Of a stretch of 64,000 nucleotides of DNA, positions 34,971 through 44,869 are shown piece after piece. Each line of letters starts with the position of its first letter. Position 1 is the stretch's first letter. Both the position numbers and the translations under genes were made by a program. The notes below the pieces were generated by a model that was not told where the DNA came from, made no database searches, and saw only the letters and a list, made by a program, of their open reading frames with translations. Origin of the DNA: Thermanaerothrix daxensis (GTDB lineage Bacteria > Chloroflexota > Anaerolineae > Anaerolineales > Anaerolineaceae); the NCBI RefSeq assembly GCF_001306145.1, contig NZ_LGKO01000005.1:823443-887442 (forward strand), written 5' to 3'.

Positions 34971-35043
34971 GCCACCGTAGCTCAGCCGGCAGAGCAGCCG
35001 CTTCGTAAGCGGCGGGTCAAGGGTTCGATTCCCTTCGGTGGCT
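34971..35043 (+). tRNA. tRNA-Thr, anticodon CGT
   Basis: A full cloverleaf of 73 bases is visible. The acceptor stem is GCCACCG with CGGTGGC and discriminator T. D arm is GCTC...GAGC, anticodon stem GCCGC with GCGGC, loop TTCGTAA with anticodon CGT (reads ACG), and T arm AAGGG TTCGATT CCCTT. The 3-prime CCA is not encoded and must be added afterwards. Confidence 0.96.
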
Positions 35044-35085
35044 CTAATATTTTAATCGAGTGGGGTAAAGCGAGCGCCTTATGTG

Positions 35086-35553
35086 TCAGGTTGAGGGGTA
35101 AGGGGTTCTGTGAGTGGCAAGCAATGAAAGCGGATAAGCAGGAGCACCCGAGGCTAGATTTTCCAGGATTTGCCGAACTTCTGGGCTGCGGAGAGGGTAT
35201 TGAGAGAGTTGTTCCAGCGTGATCCATCGGGCTTGCAGGGATTCTGCATCGGGTTGAGACTTTGGGGGTGCAGGAGTGGCTGGATGAGCGAGAAAGAAAA
35301 AACGCATTCGTGCTGCGCCGATGGGCAGTGCGGTGTGTTCGATGCATAATAGCCCATCCAGTTCAACGGGAATGCCGGCTTCCTCAAGGGTTTCACGATA
35401 AGCAGCCTCCAAAATTGTCTCGCCGGGTTCAACGCGCCCAGCCGGAAAATACCAGGTCTGCCCGTGACGGCTTTCCTGAATTAGAAGAAACTGGTTGTTC
35501 TGGCGTACAATGATCACAACAAAGAACCACGCTGGGATTGGATCTCGTGACAT
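35086..35553 (-). CDS. Nudix hydrolase
   Basis: The protein has about 155 residues. The Nudix box is complete: GRVEPGETILEAAYRETLEE followed by AGI. These enzymes hydrolyse nucleoside diphosphates linked to another group; the substrate cannot be read from sequence. Two ATGs compete: 35562 has AGGAG directly against it, while 35553 has the same AGGAG 9 bases away, so I prefer 35553. It is divergent from the TPR gene and convergent with tRNA-Thr. Confidence 0.9.
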   Translation of the reverse strand: MSRDPIPAWFFVVIIVRQNNQFLLIQESRHGQTWYFPAGRVEPGETILEAAYRETLEEAGIPVELDGLLCIEHTALPIGAARMRFFFLAHPATPAPPKSQPDAESLQARWITLEQLSQYPLRSPEVRQILENLASGAPAYPLSLLATHRTPYPST

Positions 35554-35595
35554 TACCTCCATCTCCTGAGAACGCCTGGATCAAATTAGGTTGAT

Positions 35596-35601
35596 TATAA
35601 T
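35596..35601 (+). promoter_or_regulatory. -10 box of the TPR gene, leaderless type
   Basis: TATAAT is followed by 6 bases and the ATG at 35608. No Shine-Dalgarno sequence is present. The -35 region is weak. Transcription should begin at the ATG. Confidence 0.5.
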
Positions 35602-35607
35602 GTCAAT

Positions 35608-37089
35608 ATGACCAGCGGGCGTTCCCCATTGGATTGGTGGAAAGTAACCTGGCTTCGGCGGGCCTGGAAGCGTTACGCTTCTTGGTTAGAAGAAGGGATC
35701 TATCTAATTCTTTTTCTGATCATCCTTGGGCTTAACTTGTGGCCTCGTCCCTGGGCGGTTGATGCATGGGTGGCAGAGGGGCGCTTGGCGCGACTGCGTG
35801 GGGACAGGTCACAGGCATTGACCAAGTGGCTCCGAGCAGGGGAATATATGCCAGAGACCCCTGAGCTCTGGCGGGGTATGGCCAGTCTGGCTTATGAGGC
35901 CGGGGATTATTCCACTGTCGTTCGGGCTTTGGTTCACCTCTCGGCGTATGAGCCACTTTCACCAACGGAACAGCGGAACCTGGCTGAGGGTTATTTCCAA
36001 ACGGGTGATAAGGCTGCTGCTAAGGAAATATGGCTCGAACTCATGCGCGATGTACGCGTTCCCTCGACGGAACGGGCCAATCTCGTCACTCATCTACGGC
36101 AGATTGATCTGAACTTGGCGCGTCAGGCTTTACATGTTTGGTTGGATCAGGTCCCCGAAGATCTGGAAGCACTACAGTTGGGGATTCTCCTCTTTGCTTC
36201 ACAAAATCCTGGCCGTGCGCTTGAGTGCTTTCAGAGAGCGAGCACGATAAATGCTCGGGTTCAAAACATCTACCAGGAACTTGGGGAGGTGCTTGCGGGT
36301 GCCACCCGGCAGTCGGGCGAGGTCGCAGACCTGGTGCGCATTGGTCAGGTGCTGGGGCGTTATGGGGAATGGGACCTGGCTCAAGAGGCTTTTGAACAGG
36401 TTGTGGCGCGGGTTCCCGAGTATGCGGAGGGGTGGGTTTTGCTAAGCGAAGCCCGCCAACAGTTGGGGCAAAGTGGGTTGGAAGAATTGGAAACAGCCCA
36501 AACGCTGGCTCCCGAGGCGGTTGCGGTTCGAGCCGCATGGGGACTGTATTGGCGCCGTGCTGGGCAACCTGAAAGAGCCCTCTATTTCTATCAGTCCCTG
36601 GCTCGCCAGTTTCCGGAGGAACCGCGTTGGCAGATGGAGTTAGCCGAAACCTATGCGGCGATGGGCAATGTGGCGTTGGCGGTGAATTTATATGATAAAG
36701 CCGTTGCGTTGGCACCTCGGGATGCCTTGATCTGGCGTTACTATGCACGCTTTGCGCTTGCCTACGGGTTAGATTTGGAAACCTACGCTCTCCCGGCTGC
36801 TCGAAAAGCGCTGGAATTGGAACCCGAAAATCCTGAAGCATTGGATCTGATGGGCTGGATTACTTTTCTGAGCGGGGATGCGGTTCAGGGGGAACGATTC
36901 TTGCAACAGGCTCTTATCAAAGATGCGCGATATATGCCAGCCTTATTACATCAGGCACAAATCTGGCTGTGGCAACACGAATGGGAGAGCGCTCATGAGG
37001 CTCTGGTTCAAGTGGTTTCGCAATCCAGAAATCCTGAATTGGTCGCACAGGCTCAACGGCTGCTGGATCAGTACTTCTCTCGTCGGTAA
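35608..37089 (+). CDS. Tetratricopeptide repeat protein with N-terminal membrane helix
   Basis: The 493-residue protein has one helix near the start (IYLILFLIILGLNLW, about residues 31-45) that could anchor it with the repeats outside. From about residue 50 to the end there are about ten TPR-like units, such as LWRGMASLAYEAGDYSTVVR, AEGYFQTGDKAAAKEIW and ALDLMGWITFLSGDAVQGE. TPRs mediate protein contacts; the partner is unknown. Its end overlaps the lipoprotein gene by 95 bases if that gene begins at 36995. Confidence 0.85.
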   Translation: MTSGRSPLDWWKVTWLRRAWKRYASWLEEGIYLILFLIILGLNLWPRPWAVDAWVAEGRLARLRGDRSQALTKWLRAGEYMPETPELWRGMASLAYEAGDYSTVVRALVHLSAYEPLSPTEQRNLAEGYFQTGDKAAAKEIWLELMRDVRVPSTERANLVTHLRQIDLNLARQALHVWLDQVPEDLEALQLGILLFASQNPGRALECFQRASTINARVQNIYQELGEVLAGATRQSGEVADLVRIGQVLGRYGEWDLAQEAFEQVVARVPEYAEGWVLLSEARQQLGQSGLEELETAQTLAPEAVAVRAAWGLYWRRAGQPERALYFYQSLARQFPEEPRWQMELAETYAAMGNVALAVNLYDKAVALAPRDALIWRYYARFALAYGLDLETYALPAARKALELEPENPEALDLMGWITFLSGDAVQGERFLQQALIKDARYMPALLHQAQIWLWQHEWESAHEALVQVVSQSRNPELVAQAQRLLDQYFSRR

Positions 37090-37723
37090 GGTCCTGTCTT
37101 TATTGCTGGCTTTATCGTGGCTTGGAGGGTGCAGTTGGCTACCAACCTCCGCAGGAGATGCCACCTCCCAGAGGAATCTTTTGTTCTATGATGACTTTTC
37201 GAACCCGCGAAGTGGTTGGCAGCAGTGGAATGGTGCCCAGAGCCACATAGCAGTTCGGGAGGGTGGACTGCGCTTTTTTATTGGAGAACCTCATTACGAT
37301 TACTGGTCACTGGCAGGCCTGGAGGTCGGGGATGCCATCCTGGCAGTGGAGGCGAGGGTGGTCGGAGGGCCTCTTAACAATGATTTTGGGTTGATTTGTC
37401 GTTACCGGGGCCCCAATCAGTTCTATGCTTTTGTGGTCAGCAGTGATGGCTATGCAGGGGTCGTGGCCGTTGATGGGGATGGCTATCACCTCCTTACCGA
37501 TTCCGGTCTGACATACATAGCGGCCTTAGATCGCGGCCTGGCCACTTATCTACTCCGGGCGGATTGTGTGGGACCTTCACTTGTACTTTATGTAGACCGG
37601 CAGAAACTTTTTGAAATTGAGGATCATCGGTATAATTCAGGCGACGTTGGTGTGTTTGCAGGCACCTTTGATGACACGGGCGTTGAGATCATTTTTGACA
37701 ATTTTTATGTGTTTAAGCCTTAA
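36995..37723 (+). CDS. Lipoprotein with LamG/concanavalin-like domain
   Basis: The protein has about 242 residues from the ATG at 36995. A hydrophobic stretch (VLSLLLALSWLGGC) ends in a lipobox-like LGGC at about residue 46, so it is probably lipid-anchored outside the membrane. The mature part is a beta-sandwich of the type seen in 3-keto-disaccharide hydrolase and LamG domains: LLFYDDFSNPRSGW, FYAFVVSSDGY, IIFDNFYVF. It may bind carbohydrate. The start is uncertain because the frame is open for many codons upstream within the TPR gene. Confidence 0.7.
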   Translation: MRLWFKWFRNPEILNWSHRLNGCWISTSLVGKVLSLLLALSWLGGCSWLPTSAGDATSQRNLLFYDDFSNPRSGWQQWNGAQSHIAVREGGLRFFIGEPHYDYWSLAGLEVGDAILAVEARVVGGPLNNDFGLICRYRGPNQFYAFVVSSDGYAGVVAVDGDGYHLLTDSGLTYIAALDRGLATYLLRADCVGPSLVLYVDRQKLFEIEDHRYNSGDVGVFAGTFDDTGVEIIFDNFYVFKP

Positions 37724-37732
37724 TGGGTTGAA

Positions 37733-39022
37733 ATGCGTGTTTACCTGGATACTGTAGGGTGTCGGCTCAATCAGAGCGAGATTGAGAGACTGGCTGCAAA
37801 TTTTCGAGCCAGTGGTCACGAAATAGTAGCCTCGGCCTCTCAGGCGGATATCGTCGTTATTAACACATGTGCTGTTACTGCCGAGGCGGCCTCGGACTCA
37901 CGCCAGAAAATCCGGCAGGCAGCCCGCCAGGGCGCAGGACAAATCATTGTGACCGGCTGTTGGGCAACGTTGGAGCCAGCGGAAGCGGCTGCATTGCCAC
38001 GGGTGAGTCGGGTGGTCCCCAACGCTGAGAAAATGCGCCTAGTTGCTGACCTGATCGGGACACCCCTCTACGAGATAGAGCCCATTGCTCGCGAACCCCT
38101 GCCTGGTGCACACCGTCGGACACGGGCTTTTATCAAGGTTCAGGATGGGTGTGACAACTTCTGTACCTTTTGCATTACCCGCGTTGCCAGGGGAAAGGGG
38201 CGTAGTGAAAGTGTGGACCAAGTCGTGCGTGAAGTGCAAGCCGCTCTGGCGGGAGGGGCAAAGGAAGTGGTTCTCAGTGGAGTGCACCTGGGTTCATGGG
38301 GACAGGATTTACGGCCACCTCGTCATTTACGTCATCTGATTGAAATGATCTTAAGAGAGACAGATGTGCCGCGCTTGCGTCTCTCCTCGCTAGAACCGTG
38401 GGATCTTGATGAGGCTTTCTTCGGATTATGGGAGAACCCCCGCCTGTGTCGGCATTTGCATCTCCCCTTGCAATCGGGATGTGCTCAGACACTGCGTCGC
38501 ATGGCTCGTAAGGTTACTCCTGAAGAATACGCGGCCTTGCTGGAGCAGGCACGACGGGCGATCCCCGGCTTGGCTGTTACGACTGATATCATCGTCGGCT
38601 TTCCGGGTGAAGATGACACGGAGTTCGAGACCAGCCTTAAGTTTGTGGAGGCAATGGCGTTTGCCGGGGGGCATGTCTTTGCATATTCTCCTCGCCCCGG
38701 TACCCCTGCGGCACGATTGCCCGGTCAGGTTCCTCCGTCGGTTAAGAAAGAGCGTAGTCGCCGCATGAGAGAGGTTTTATCGGAAGCCAGTTTGCGTTTC
38801 CGCCAATCCTTTCTGGGGGCAGATGTACAGGTGCTTTGGGAAACCACAGATGGTTTGGGGCCTCAGGGTTGGCGATTGCGGGGATTGAGTGATAACTACT
38901 TGCATGTGGAGGCGTTTGCCCCTGAACCCCTGTGGAATCAGATCAGCCAGGTGCGGTTGGTGGATTTAAATGCACAAGGGATGGTGGGGCAGATTCTGGT
39001 GCCGATTACTGCGCCTCCATAA
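37733..39022 (+). CDS. mtaB: tRNA (N6-threonylcarbamoyladenosine 37) methylthiotransferase MtaB
   Basis: The 429-residue radical SAM enzyme adds a methylthio group to t6A37 of ANN-decoding tRNAs. The N-terminal UPF0004 domain has GCRLNQSEIE, NTCAVTAEA and TGCWA (three cluster Cys). The SAM motif is CDNFCTFC (CxxxCxxC), followed by a C-terminal TRAM-like domain. The TVGCRLNQSE start and the short length fit MtaB rather than MiaB or RimO. It begins 9 bases after the lipoprotein stop and is probably co-transcribed. Confidence 0.92.
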   Translation: MRVYLDTVGCRLNQSEIERLAANFRASGHEIVASASQADIVVINTCAVTAEAASDSRQKIRQAARQGAGQIIVTGCWATLEPAEAAALPRVSRVVPNAEKMRLVADLIGTPLYEIEPIAREPLPGAHRRTRAFIKVQDGCDNFCTFCITRVARGKGRSESVDQVVREVQAALAGGAKEVVLSGVHLGSWGQDLRPPRHLRHLIEMILRETDVPRLRLSSLEPWDLDEAFFGLWENPRLCRHLHLPLQSGCAQTLRRMARKVTPEEYAALLEQARRAIPGLAVTTDIIVGFPGEDDTEFETSLKFVEAMAFAGGHVFAYSPRPGTPAARLPGQVPPSVKKERSRRMREVLSEASLRFRQSFLGADVQVLWETTDGLGPQGWRLRGLSDNYLHVEAFAPEPLWNQISQVRLVDLNAQGMVGQILVPITAPP

Positions 39023-39092
39023 ACCCGCGTAGTTAGTATTATCTATCATATCCAAATCTAATCTTCGAAGAGAGGAGCGGCTTGCAATCATC

Positions 39093-40814
39093 ATGCAGAA
39101 TCCGTGGTGGCAAGAGGCAGTTTTCTATCAAATCTATCCGCGCAGTTTTGCCGATGGCAATGGCGATGGTATTGGCGATATTGAGGGAATAATTCAATCT
39201 CTGGATTATTTGCAGTGGTTGGGGGTAGATGCTATCTGGCTTTCACCTCACTATCCTTCGCCGCAGGTGGATTGTGGTTACGATGTTGCTGACTATTATG
39301 GGGTGGCACCGGAGTATGGCACTCTGGAGGATTTCAAGCGCTTACTAGGTGAAATGAAGCGTCGTAATATGCGGCTGATTCTGGATCTGGTGCTCAATCA
39401 CACCTCTGATCAGCACCCCTGGTTTATAGAATCGCGCTCTAGCCGCGAGAATCCGCGTCGCGACTGGTATATCTGGCGTGAGGGTCGTAATGGTGGGCCT
39501 CCAAATGATTGGTATTCCACCTTTGGTGGGAGTGCCTGGACCTGGGATGCAACCACCCGCATGTACTACTATCATTTCTTTTTCAAGGAACAACCCGACT
39601 TGAATTGGCGCAATCCAGAGGTCAAAGCGGCGATGTTTGATATGGTGCGCTACTGGCTGGACATGGGGGTGGATGGTTTTCGCCTGGATGCTGTGGGTAC
39701 CATTTTTGAGGATCCCAACTTGCCTCCTCATGGGAAGGAATACGGCATTGATGATCTCTATGTTATGCTCCGGAAGGCGCGTACCCAGGAGGAACAGGAG
39801 CAGGTCAGACGGCTTTTTGATGAGTTGGTGCGTTTCCAGGTGGATTTACCCGAGGTGCACGATCTAATGCGGACTTTGAGGGGAGTAGTGGATGAGTTTC
39901 CGGATAAGGTCCTGGTAGGAGAATCGGAGGAGATTGCCTTTTACGGGAATGGGCAGGACGAGTTGCATCTGGTGTTCAACTTCCCGCTCATGCGCACCCG
40001 GCGGATTACCCCCCAATGGGTGCTAAGGAATCAGCACGAGCGTCTGGGAGCAATGCCGGCAGGCGCCTGGCCATGTAATACCCTGGGGAACCATGATACG
40101 TCTCGCTTGCGCAGTGCCTTTGGGGATGGAGTCAACGATGAAGGGCTGATGCGGGTGCTGGCAGCGCTGGTGTTGACCCTGAAAGGAACACCATTTTTGT
40201 ACAATGGTGAAGAAATTGGAATGACCGATTACTTATTTACCGATGCGACGCGCTTTCGTGACCCACTGGCGTTACGTGCTTACGACCTGGAAATTCGTTT
40301 GCTGGGGGCTTCTCCAACGGAGGCGGCGCGTTATGCGGCGGCTTACGGGCGTGATAAATGCCGTACCCCCATGCAGTGGCGCAATACCCCGAATGCAGGT
40401 TTTTGCCCAGAGCATGTAACTCCCTGGCTCCCAGTTAATCCGAATTATCGTGACGGGATTAATGTGGCTGATCAGGAACGGGTTTGTGATTCGTTACTCC
40501 ACTTCTATCGAGATTTGCTTCATTTTCGACGCCAATGTCCGGCATTGCGCCGGGGTGATTTCCAGCCTCTAAGCGAAGAAGACAAGGACTACCTGCTTTT
40601 CTTGCGTTCGACGCCTGAGCAAACCTGCCTGGTGGGGTTAAATTTCTCGGCACATCCTCAAGAAGTGGTCTTGCCAGCCGAGTGGAAAGGCGTGCGCTGT
40701 TGGTTCTCTTCGCACTCTGCTTCCGGAGTGGTGTCTTGGCGCAGCCTGACGCTGGCTCCTTTTGAGGTATGGATTGGCGAAATTCTTAGTGGTGAGGAAG
40801 GTGCTCCCTCATAG
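39093..40814 (+). CDS. Alpha-glucosidase, glycoside hydrolase family 13
   Basis: The 573-residue enzyme probably releases glucose from short alpha-glucans. The start WWQEAVFYQIYPRSFADGNG is typical of the oligo-1,6-glucosidase/alpha-glucosidase branch. Catalytic residues are Asp199 in GFRLDAVG, Glu277 in LVGESEE and Asp335 in LGNHDTSR; LVLNHTSDQHPWF is present. There is no signal peptide, so it is cytoplasmic. It overlaps the stop of the convergent lipB by 6 bases. With GlgX it could complete degradation of internal or imported glucans. Confidence 0.93.
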   Translation: MQNPWWQEAVFYQIYPRSFADGNGDGIGDIEGIIQSLDYLQWLGVDAIWLSPHYPSPQVDCGYDVADYYGVAPEYGTLEDFKRLLGEMKRRNMRLILDLVLNHTSDQHPWFIESRSSRENPRRDWYIWREGRNGGPPNDWYSTFGGSAWTWDATTRMYYYHFFFKEQPDLNWRNPEVKAAMFDMVRYWLDMGVDGFRLDAVGTIFEDPNLPPHGKEYGIDDLYVMLRKARTQEEQEQVRRLFDELVRFQVDLPEVHDLMRTLRGVVDEFPDKVLVGESEEIAFYGNGQDELHLVFNFPLMRTRRITPQWVLRNQHERLGAMPAGAWPCNTLGNHDTSRLRSAFGDGVNDEGLMRVLAALVLTLKGTPFLYNGEEIGMTDYLFTDATRFRDPLALRAYDLEIRLLGASPTEAARYAAAYGRDKCRTPMQWRNTPNAGFCPEHVTPWLPVNPNYRDGINVADQERVCDSLLHFYRDLLHFRRQCPALRRGDFQPLSEEDKDYLLFLRSTPEQTCLVGLNFSAHPQEVVLPAEWKGVRCWFSSHSASGVVSWRSLTLAPFEVWIGEILSGEEGAPS

Positions 40815-41570
40815 GAGAGATCTGATTTCTGAGTTCAGCAAGTTAAGCCCCTCGTAAAGGGGGGCAGGTTCAAATTCGAAAACCGCGCAGAAAAGATGAG
40901 CCGTTTGTACTGCCAGGGTCGGCATCGAGGGGGGCGCGGGTAGTAGTTCGGCCATACTGGTCATTCTAACGCCTTCCAGTCCGCAGGGGATAATCCCGTT
41001 CCAATATTCCATTTGAGGGGCAACGTTCAGGGCAAACCCATGACGAGAGATACCAAAGCGATCCACTTTGACGCCGATAGAAGCAATTTTGGCTGGCTGT
41101 CCTGGTGGGCTGGAATGTGGCAGGTTTACCCATACCCCGGTTAGCCCCTCTCGGCGGTAAGCAGAAATGCCGTATGCATCTAATAAACGGATGAGCAATT
41201 CCTCAAGTTTACGCAGATAACCTACGAAATCGGCCTGGGGCAAGCGTTCTCCTTCCCAATCGGGTTGGGCCAAAGGGAGAATGGGATACCCAACAAGTTG
41301 GCCCGGCCCGTGATAGGTGACATCGCCACCGCGATCCACTTCCCGCAGGATAATACCGCGGCGCGTGCATTCGGCTTCATCCCATAGAATGTGGGCGCGA
41401 GAGCCGCGACGGCCGATGGTGAAGACATGGGGGTGCTCAAGGAGCAGAAGTGTTGCCGGGCGTTGACCCCAATGAATTTCATCGGCAATCTGATTTTGAA
41501 GCACCCAGGCCGCATCGTAATCTACAAGACCTAACCAGTAAATCTCACAACGCTTTTTATCAAGTTTCAC
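40809..41570 (-). CDS. lipB: Octanoyltransferase LipB
   Basis: The 253-residue enzyme transfers octanoate from acyl carrier protein to lipoyl domains, first step of lipoate synthesis. Signature segments are EHPHVFTIGRRG, RGGDVTYHGPGQLVGYPI, the catalytic Lys in ASIGVKV and catalytic Cys in IIPCGLEG. The start is GTG at 41570 with AAAGG 8 bases upstream. No lipA is in the window. It is divergent from clpB. Confidence 0.95.
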   Translation of the reverse strand: MKLDKKRCEIYWLGLVDYDAAWVLQNQIADEIHWGQRPATLLLLEHPHVFTIGRRGSRAHILWDEAECTRRGIILREVDRGGDVTYHGPGQLVGYPILPLAQPDWEGERLPQADFVGYLRKLEELLIRLLDAYGISAYRREGLTGVWVNLPHSSPPGQPAKIASIGVKVDRFGISRHGFALNVAPQMEYWNGIIPCGLEGVRMTSMAELLPAPPSMPTLAVQTAHLFCAVFEFEPAPLYEGLNLLNSEIRSLL

Positions 41571-41695
41571 AGGGTTAACCTTTGTGAAGGGGCATATATT
41601 TTTTTAACATTGCTCTAATACATTTACTACGGAACACGGCTATACATAAAGGCGATACACGCACTTATTTTAGCGGTAAATCTGGAAATATCGAA

Positions 41696-41715
41696 GGAGG
41701 TATTCGGAGGTATTC
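41696..41715 (+). repeat. Tandem 10-base repeat duplicating the clpB ribosome site
   Basis: GGAGGTATTC occurs twice in direct succession, just before A-ATG of clpB. The second GGAGG is 6 bases from the start codon and functional by position. In the whole 146-base lipB-clpB gap I find no CIRCE inverted repeat and no clear promoter; the gap is AT-rich around 41590-41610. Confidence 0.7.
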
Positions 41716-41716
41716 A

Positions 41717-44308
41717 ATGAATCTAGAACGGTATACTCAAAAAGCACAGGAAGCTCTCTTCCAGGCGCAGCAACTGGCTCGCGACCTGAATCATCAGGCT
41801 ATTGAACCAGCTCATTTGCTCCTGGCTTTGGTACAACAGGCCGAAGGCATTATCCCGGCGATTATTACAAAGGTGGCTGGTAGCGTCATTGGCTTACGCG
41901 ATGCGGTGCGTGCCGATCTCGAACGACGCCCCAAGGTTTACGGCACCACGGCTCAGGTGGGCGTTTCGCAAGCCTTAGCAGACGTGCTGGCTGCGGCCGA
42001 GCGGTATGCCAAGGGCATGCAGGATGAATATGTTTCGACCGAGCATCTGCTCCTGGGGCTAGCCGATAGCATTGAGGGTAAACGCCTGGCTCAGTTTGGC
42101 CTGACTAAAGAGGCCATTCTCAAGGCACTGGCTGAGATTCGTGGAACTCAGCGGGTCACCTCTCCCAATCCTGAGGACACTTACCAGGCGCTGGAAAAGT
42201 ATGGGCGTGACCTGACGGCAATGGCACGCCAGGGGAAGCTGGATCCGGTGATTGGGCGAGATGAGGAGATCCGCCGTGTGATCCAAATCCTCTCAAGGCG
42301 GACGAAAAACAATCCTGCTCTGATTGGTGACCCGGGCGTGGGTAAAACCGCCATTGTCGAGGGACTGGCTCAGCGGATTGTCAAAGGCGATGTCCCCGAA
42401 GGCTTGAAACATAAACGCATCATCCAGTTGGATATGGGAGCCTTAATTGCCGGGGCAAAGTATCGGGGTGAGTTTGAGGAGCGGCTCAAAGCCGTCCTGC
42501 AAGAGATTACAGCTGCCGCGGGCGAAATCATCCTTTTTGTGGATGAGATGCACACGGTGGTCGGTGCTGGTGCAGCTGAAGGCGCCATGGATGCCAGCAA
42601 CATGCTCAAGCCCATGCTGGCACGGGGTGAACTTCACATGATCGGCGCTACCACGGTGGATGAATACCGAAAATACGTAGAGAAGGACCCGGCGCTGGAG
42701 CGTCGTTTCCAACCTGTGTATGTGGCAGAACCCTCGGTTGAGGATACTATCAGCATCCTACGAGGGTTGAAGGAACGTTATGAAGTTCACCATGGTGTGC
42801 GCATTACGGATGCGGCGGTTATTGCAGCGGCAACGCTCTCACATCGTTACATCCCGGATCGGCGCTTGCCGGATAAGGCCATTGACCTGATTGATGAAGC
42901 CGCTGCCCGCCTGCGCACTGAGATTGACTCCAAACCCCAGGCGCTGGATGATGTTGATCGCCAAATCATGCAATTAGAGATTGAGCGTCAGGCACTCCAG
43001 AAGGAGCAGGATAAGGCTTCTCGCGAGCGCCTGGAGAAGATCGAAGAGGAACTTAAGGTGCTCAAAGAACGCTCACGTCAATTGCATGAGCGCTGGCAGG
43101 CCGAGAAGCAGGCCATTGCTCAATTGCGTGCGATTAAGGAGCGGATCGAGCAGACCCGCATTGAGATCGAAGACGCCGAGCGTCGTGCGGATCTGGAGAA
43201 GGTTGCTCGTTTGCGCTACGGCACTTTGCGTGAACTGGAGGCCCAACTTCGCGCAGCCGAGGAGCATCTGCGCAAGTTACAGGCTGAGGGGGCGTTGCTG
43301 AAGGAAGAGGTGGATGCTGAGGAAATTGCCGAGGTTGTCTCGCGGTGGACGGGCATCCCGGTAGCGCGTCTCATGGAGGGCGAGACCGAAAAACTGATCC
43401 ATATGGAAGAACGCTTGCACCAGCGCGTAGTGGATCAGGAGGAAGCGGTACGTAGCCTGGCCAATGCCGTGCGCCGCGCACGGGCGGGTTTGCAAGATCC
43501 CAATCGCCCCATCGGTTCATTCATTTTCCTTGGACCAACCGGTGTGGGCAAGACCGAACTGGCACGCGCTCTGGCAGAGTTGCTCTTTGATGACGAGCGC
43601 GCCATGATCCGCATTGACATGAGCGAGTACCAGGAGAAACACACGGTCTCGCGCCTGATCGGCGCCCCGCCGGGCTATGTAGGCTATGAGGAGGGCGGTC
43701 AACTGACCGAAGCCGTACGACGTCGCCCGTTCAGCGTCATCTTGTTTGACGAGATTGAAAAGGCCCATCATGAGGTCTTCAATGTCTTGCTGCAGGTTCT
43801 GGATGACGGTCGTTTGACGGATGGGCAAGGACGAACCGTGGACTTTCGCAACACGGTGATCATCATGACGAGCAACCTAGGCAGTGACCTGTGGCTTAAC
43901 CGCCACGGAGCGGTTACACGAGATGAAGTGACCCGTGTGTTGCAAGCCTATTTCCGCCCTGAATTTCTCAACCGCATTGATGAGATTTTGGTCTTCAAAC
44001 CGCTGACTCGTGAACATCTTGTCCAAATCGTCAATATTCAGTTGCGGCGGTTGGAGAAATTGATAGAAGAGCGTGGCTATCGTCTGGAGGTCACCGAGGC
44101 GGCTCGTCAGTACTTGGCGGAAGTGGGTTATGACCCGGATTTTGGCGCCCGTCCTCTCAAACGCGCGATCCAGCGAGAACTTCAGGATCCTCTGGCTCTG
44201 AAGATCCTGGCAGGCGAATTTAGGGAGGGCGACACCATTCGCGTGGACCGCGGCCCGGAGGGTTTAACCTTCCAGGCAATCGTAGCGGCAGAAACCGTAG
44301 CCGCTTGA
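41717..44308 (+). CDS. clpB: ATP-dependent disaggregase ClpB
   Basis: This 863-residue hexameric chaperone unfolds and rescues aggregated proteins with DnaK. Order: N-terminal Clp repeats (1-150), first AAA module with [13 protein letters not shown], long coiled-coil middle domain (about 400-520, rich in Glu, Arg, Lys), second AAA module with [14 protein letters not shown], and C-terminal D2-small. Length and the middle domain distinguish it from ClpA and ClpC. A strong terminator follows. Its heat control is not visible. Confidence 0.97.
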   Translation: MNLERYTQKAQEALFQAQQLARDLNHQAIEPAHLLLALVQQAEGIIPAIITKVAGSVIGLRDAVRADLERRPKVYGTTAQVGVSQALADVLAAAERYAKGMQDEYVSTEHLLLGLADSIEGKRLAQFGLTKEAILKALAEIRGTQRVTSPNPEDTYQALEKYGRDLTAMARQGKLDPVIGRDEEIRRVIQILSRRTKNNPALIGDPGVGKTAIVEGLAQRIVKGDVPEGLKHKRIIQLDMGALIAGAKYRGEFEERLKAVLQEITAAAGEIILFVDEMHTVVGAGAAEGAMDASNMLKPMLARGELHMIGATTVDEYRKYVEKDPALERRFQPVYVAEPSVEDTISILRGLKERYEVHHGVRITDAAVIAAATLSHRYIPDRRLPDKAIDLIDEAAARLRTEIDSKPQALDDVDRQIMQLEIERQALQKEQDKASRERLEKIEEELKVLKERSRQLHERWQAEKQAIAQLRAIKERIEQTRIEIEDAERRADLEKVARLRYGTLRELEAQLRAAEEHLRKLQAEGALLKEEVDAEEIAEVVSRWTGIPVARLMEGETEKLIHMEERLHQRVVDQEEAVRSLANAVRRARAGLQDPNRPIGSFIFLGPTGVGKTELARALAELLFDDERAMIRIDMSEYQEKHTVSRLIGAPPGYVGYEEGGQLTEAVRRRPFSVILFDEIEKAHHEVFNVLLQVLDDGRLTDGQGRTVDFRNTVIIMTSNLGSDLWLNRHGAVTRDEVTRVLQAYFRPEFLNRIDEILVFKPLTREHLVQIVNIQLRRLEKLIEERGYRLEVTEAARQYLAEVGYDPDFGARPLKRAIQRELQDPLALKILAGEFREGDTIRVDRGPEGLTFQAIVAAETVAA

Positions 44309-44321
44309 AGCCAGGCATTTT

Positions 44322-44366
44322 CCAAACCCCAGAGGTGCTGATAAACCCTCTGGGGTTTGGCTTTTT
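44322..44366 (+). terminator. Rho-independent terminator of clpB
   Basis: A perfect 14-bp inverted repeat (CCAAACCCCAGAGG at 44322-44335 and complement at 44347-44360) with an 11-base loop is followed by CTTTTT. Confidence 0.9.
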
Positions 44367-44383
44367 ATCGGGATGAAGCGTGC

Positions 44384-44389
44384 TAAAAT
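44384..44389 (+). promoter_or_regulatory. Extended -10 box, leaderless type
   Basis: TGCTAAAAT (extended -10, core TAAAAT at 44384-44389) is followed by 6 bases and ATGATG at 44396. It lies just after the clpB terminator. There is no ribosome site and no clear -35. Confidence 0.5.
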
Positions 44390-44395
44390 AAAAGC

Positions 44396-44869
44396 ATGAT
44401 GGAAAGTCAACCTGCACGCTCTTTTCGAACCTCGATTCAGCAGCATCGGAAGCAGGTGTTCATTCAAATTTATTTTCCGCTTGCTGTAGCACTGCTTTTG
44501 TTTCTTATTCTGCCTACAGCAGCACTGATCTTCACCCTTAATCCGCTTGGGGTGGGCAGTGGTCAGTGGGCCGCCATTGCTCTGATTGTGTTGATAAGCC
44601 CTCTTTTCATTTTGATTCTGCTAAGCCTGGTTATAAGCGTGGCTCTGGCGGTCCTGCTTTACCGTTTGACAGCAAACCTTCCAATTTGGACTGAGAGGTT
44701 ACTGGCTGGGGTGGAGCGGGTAAGGAATGGGGTGATTAACTGGAGTGATCGTAGCGTGCAGCCTGTGTTTGCAGTACATAGTATGTTGGCCGTTTGGCGA
44801 CGTGCCAGGGATCTCTTCTGGCAACTCATCTTAGCGGTCAGGAATTCCACTCGAGGAGTGAAGGTATGA
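44396..44869 (+). CDS. Two-helix membrane protein of unknown function
   Basis: The 157-residue protein has two long hydrophobic helices (about 25-50 and 60-90) and an amphipathic C-terminal half with Trp and Arg residues. I do not recognise the family. It starts with ATGATG and its stop overlaps the next small gene as ATGA. It heads a compact four-gene run that includes a sugar kinase and a peptidase. Confidence 0.65.
   Translation: MMESQPARSFRTSIQQHRKQVFIQIYFPLAVALLLFLILPTAALIFTLNPLGVGSGQWAAIALIVLISPLFILILLSLVISVALAVLLYRLTANLPIWTERLLAGVERVRNGVINWSDRSVQPVFAVHSMLAVWRRARDLFWQLILAVRNSTRGVKV

Noticed and set aside
36086..36841. 251-codon minus-strand frame
   Set aside because: It mirrors the TPR gene; the product is a Pro/Arg/His-rich sequence typical of antisense read-through.
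41571..41716. CIRCE operator before clpB
   Set aside because: The TTAGCACTC inverted repeat is not present in the gap.
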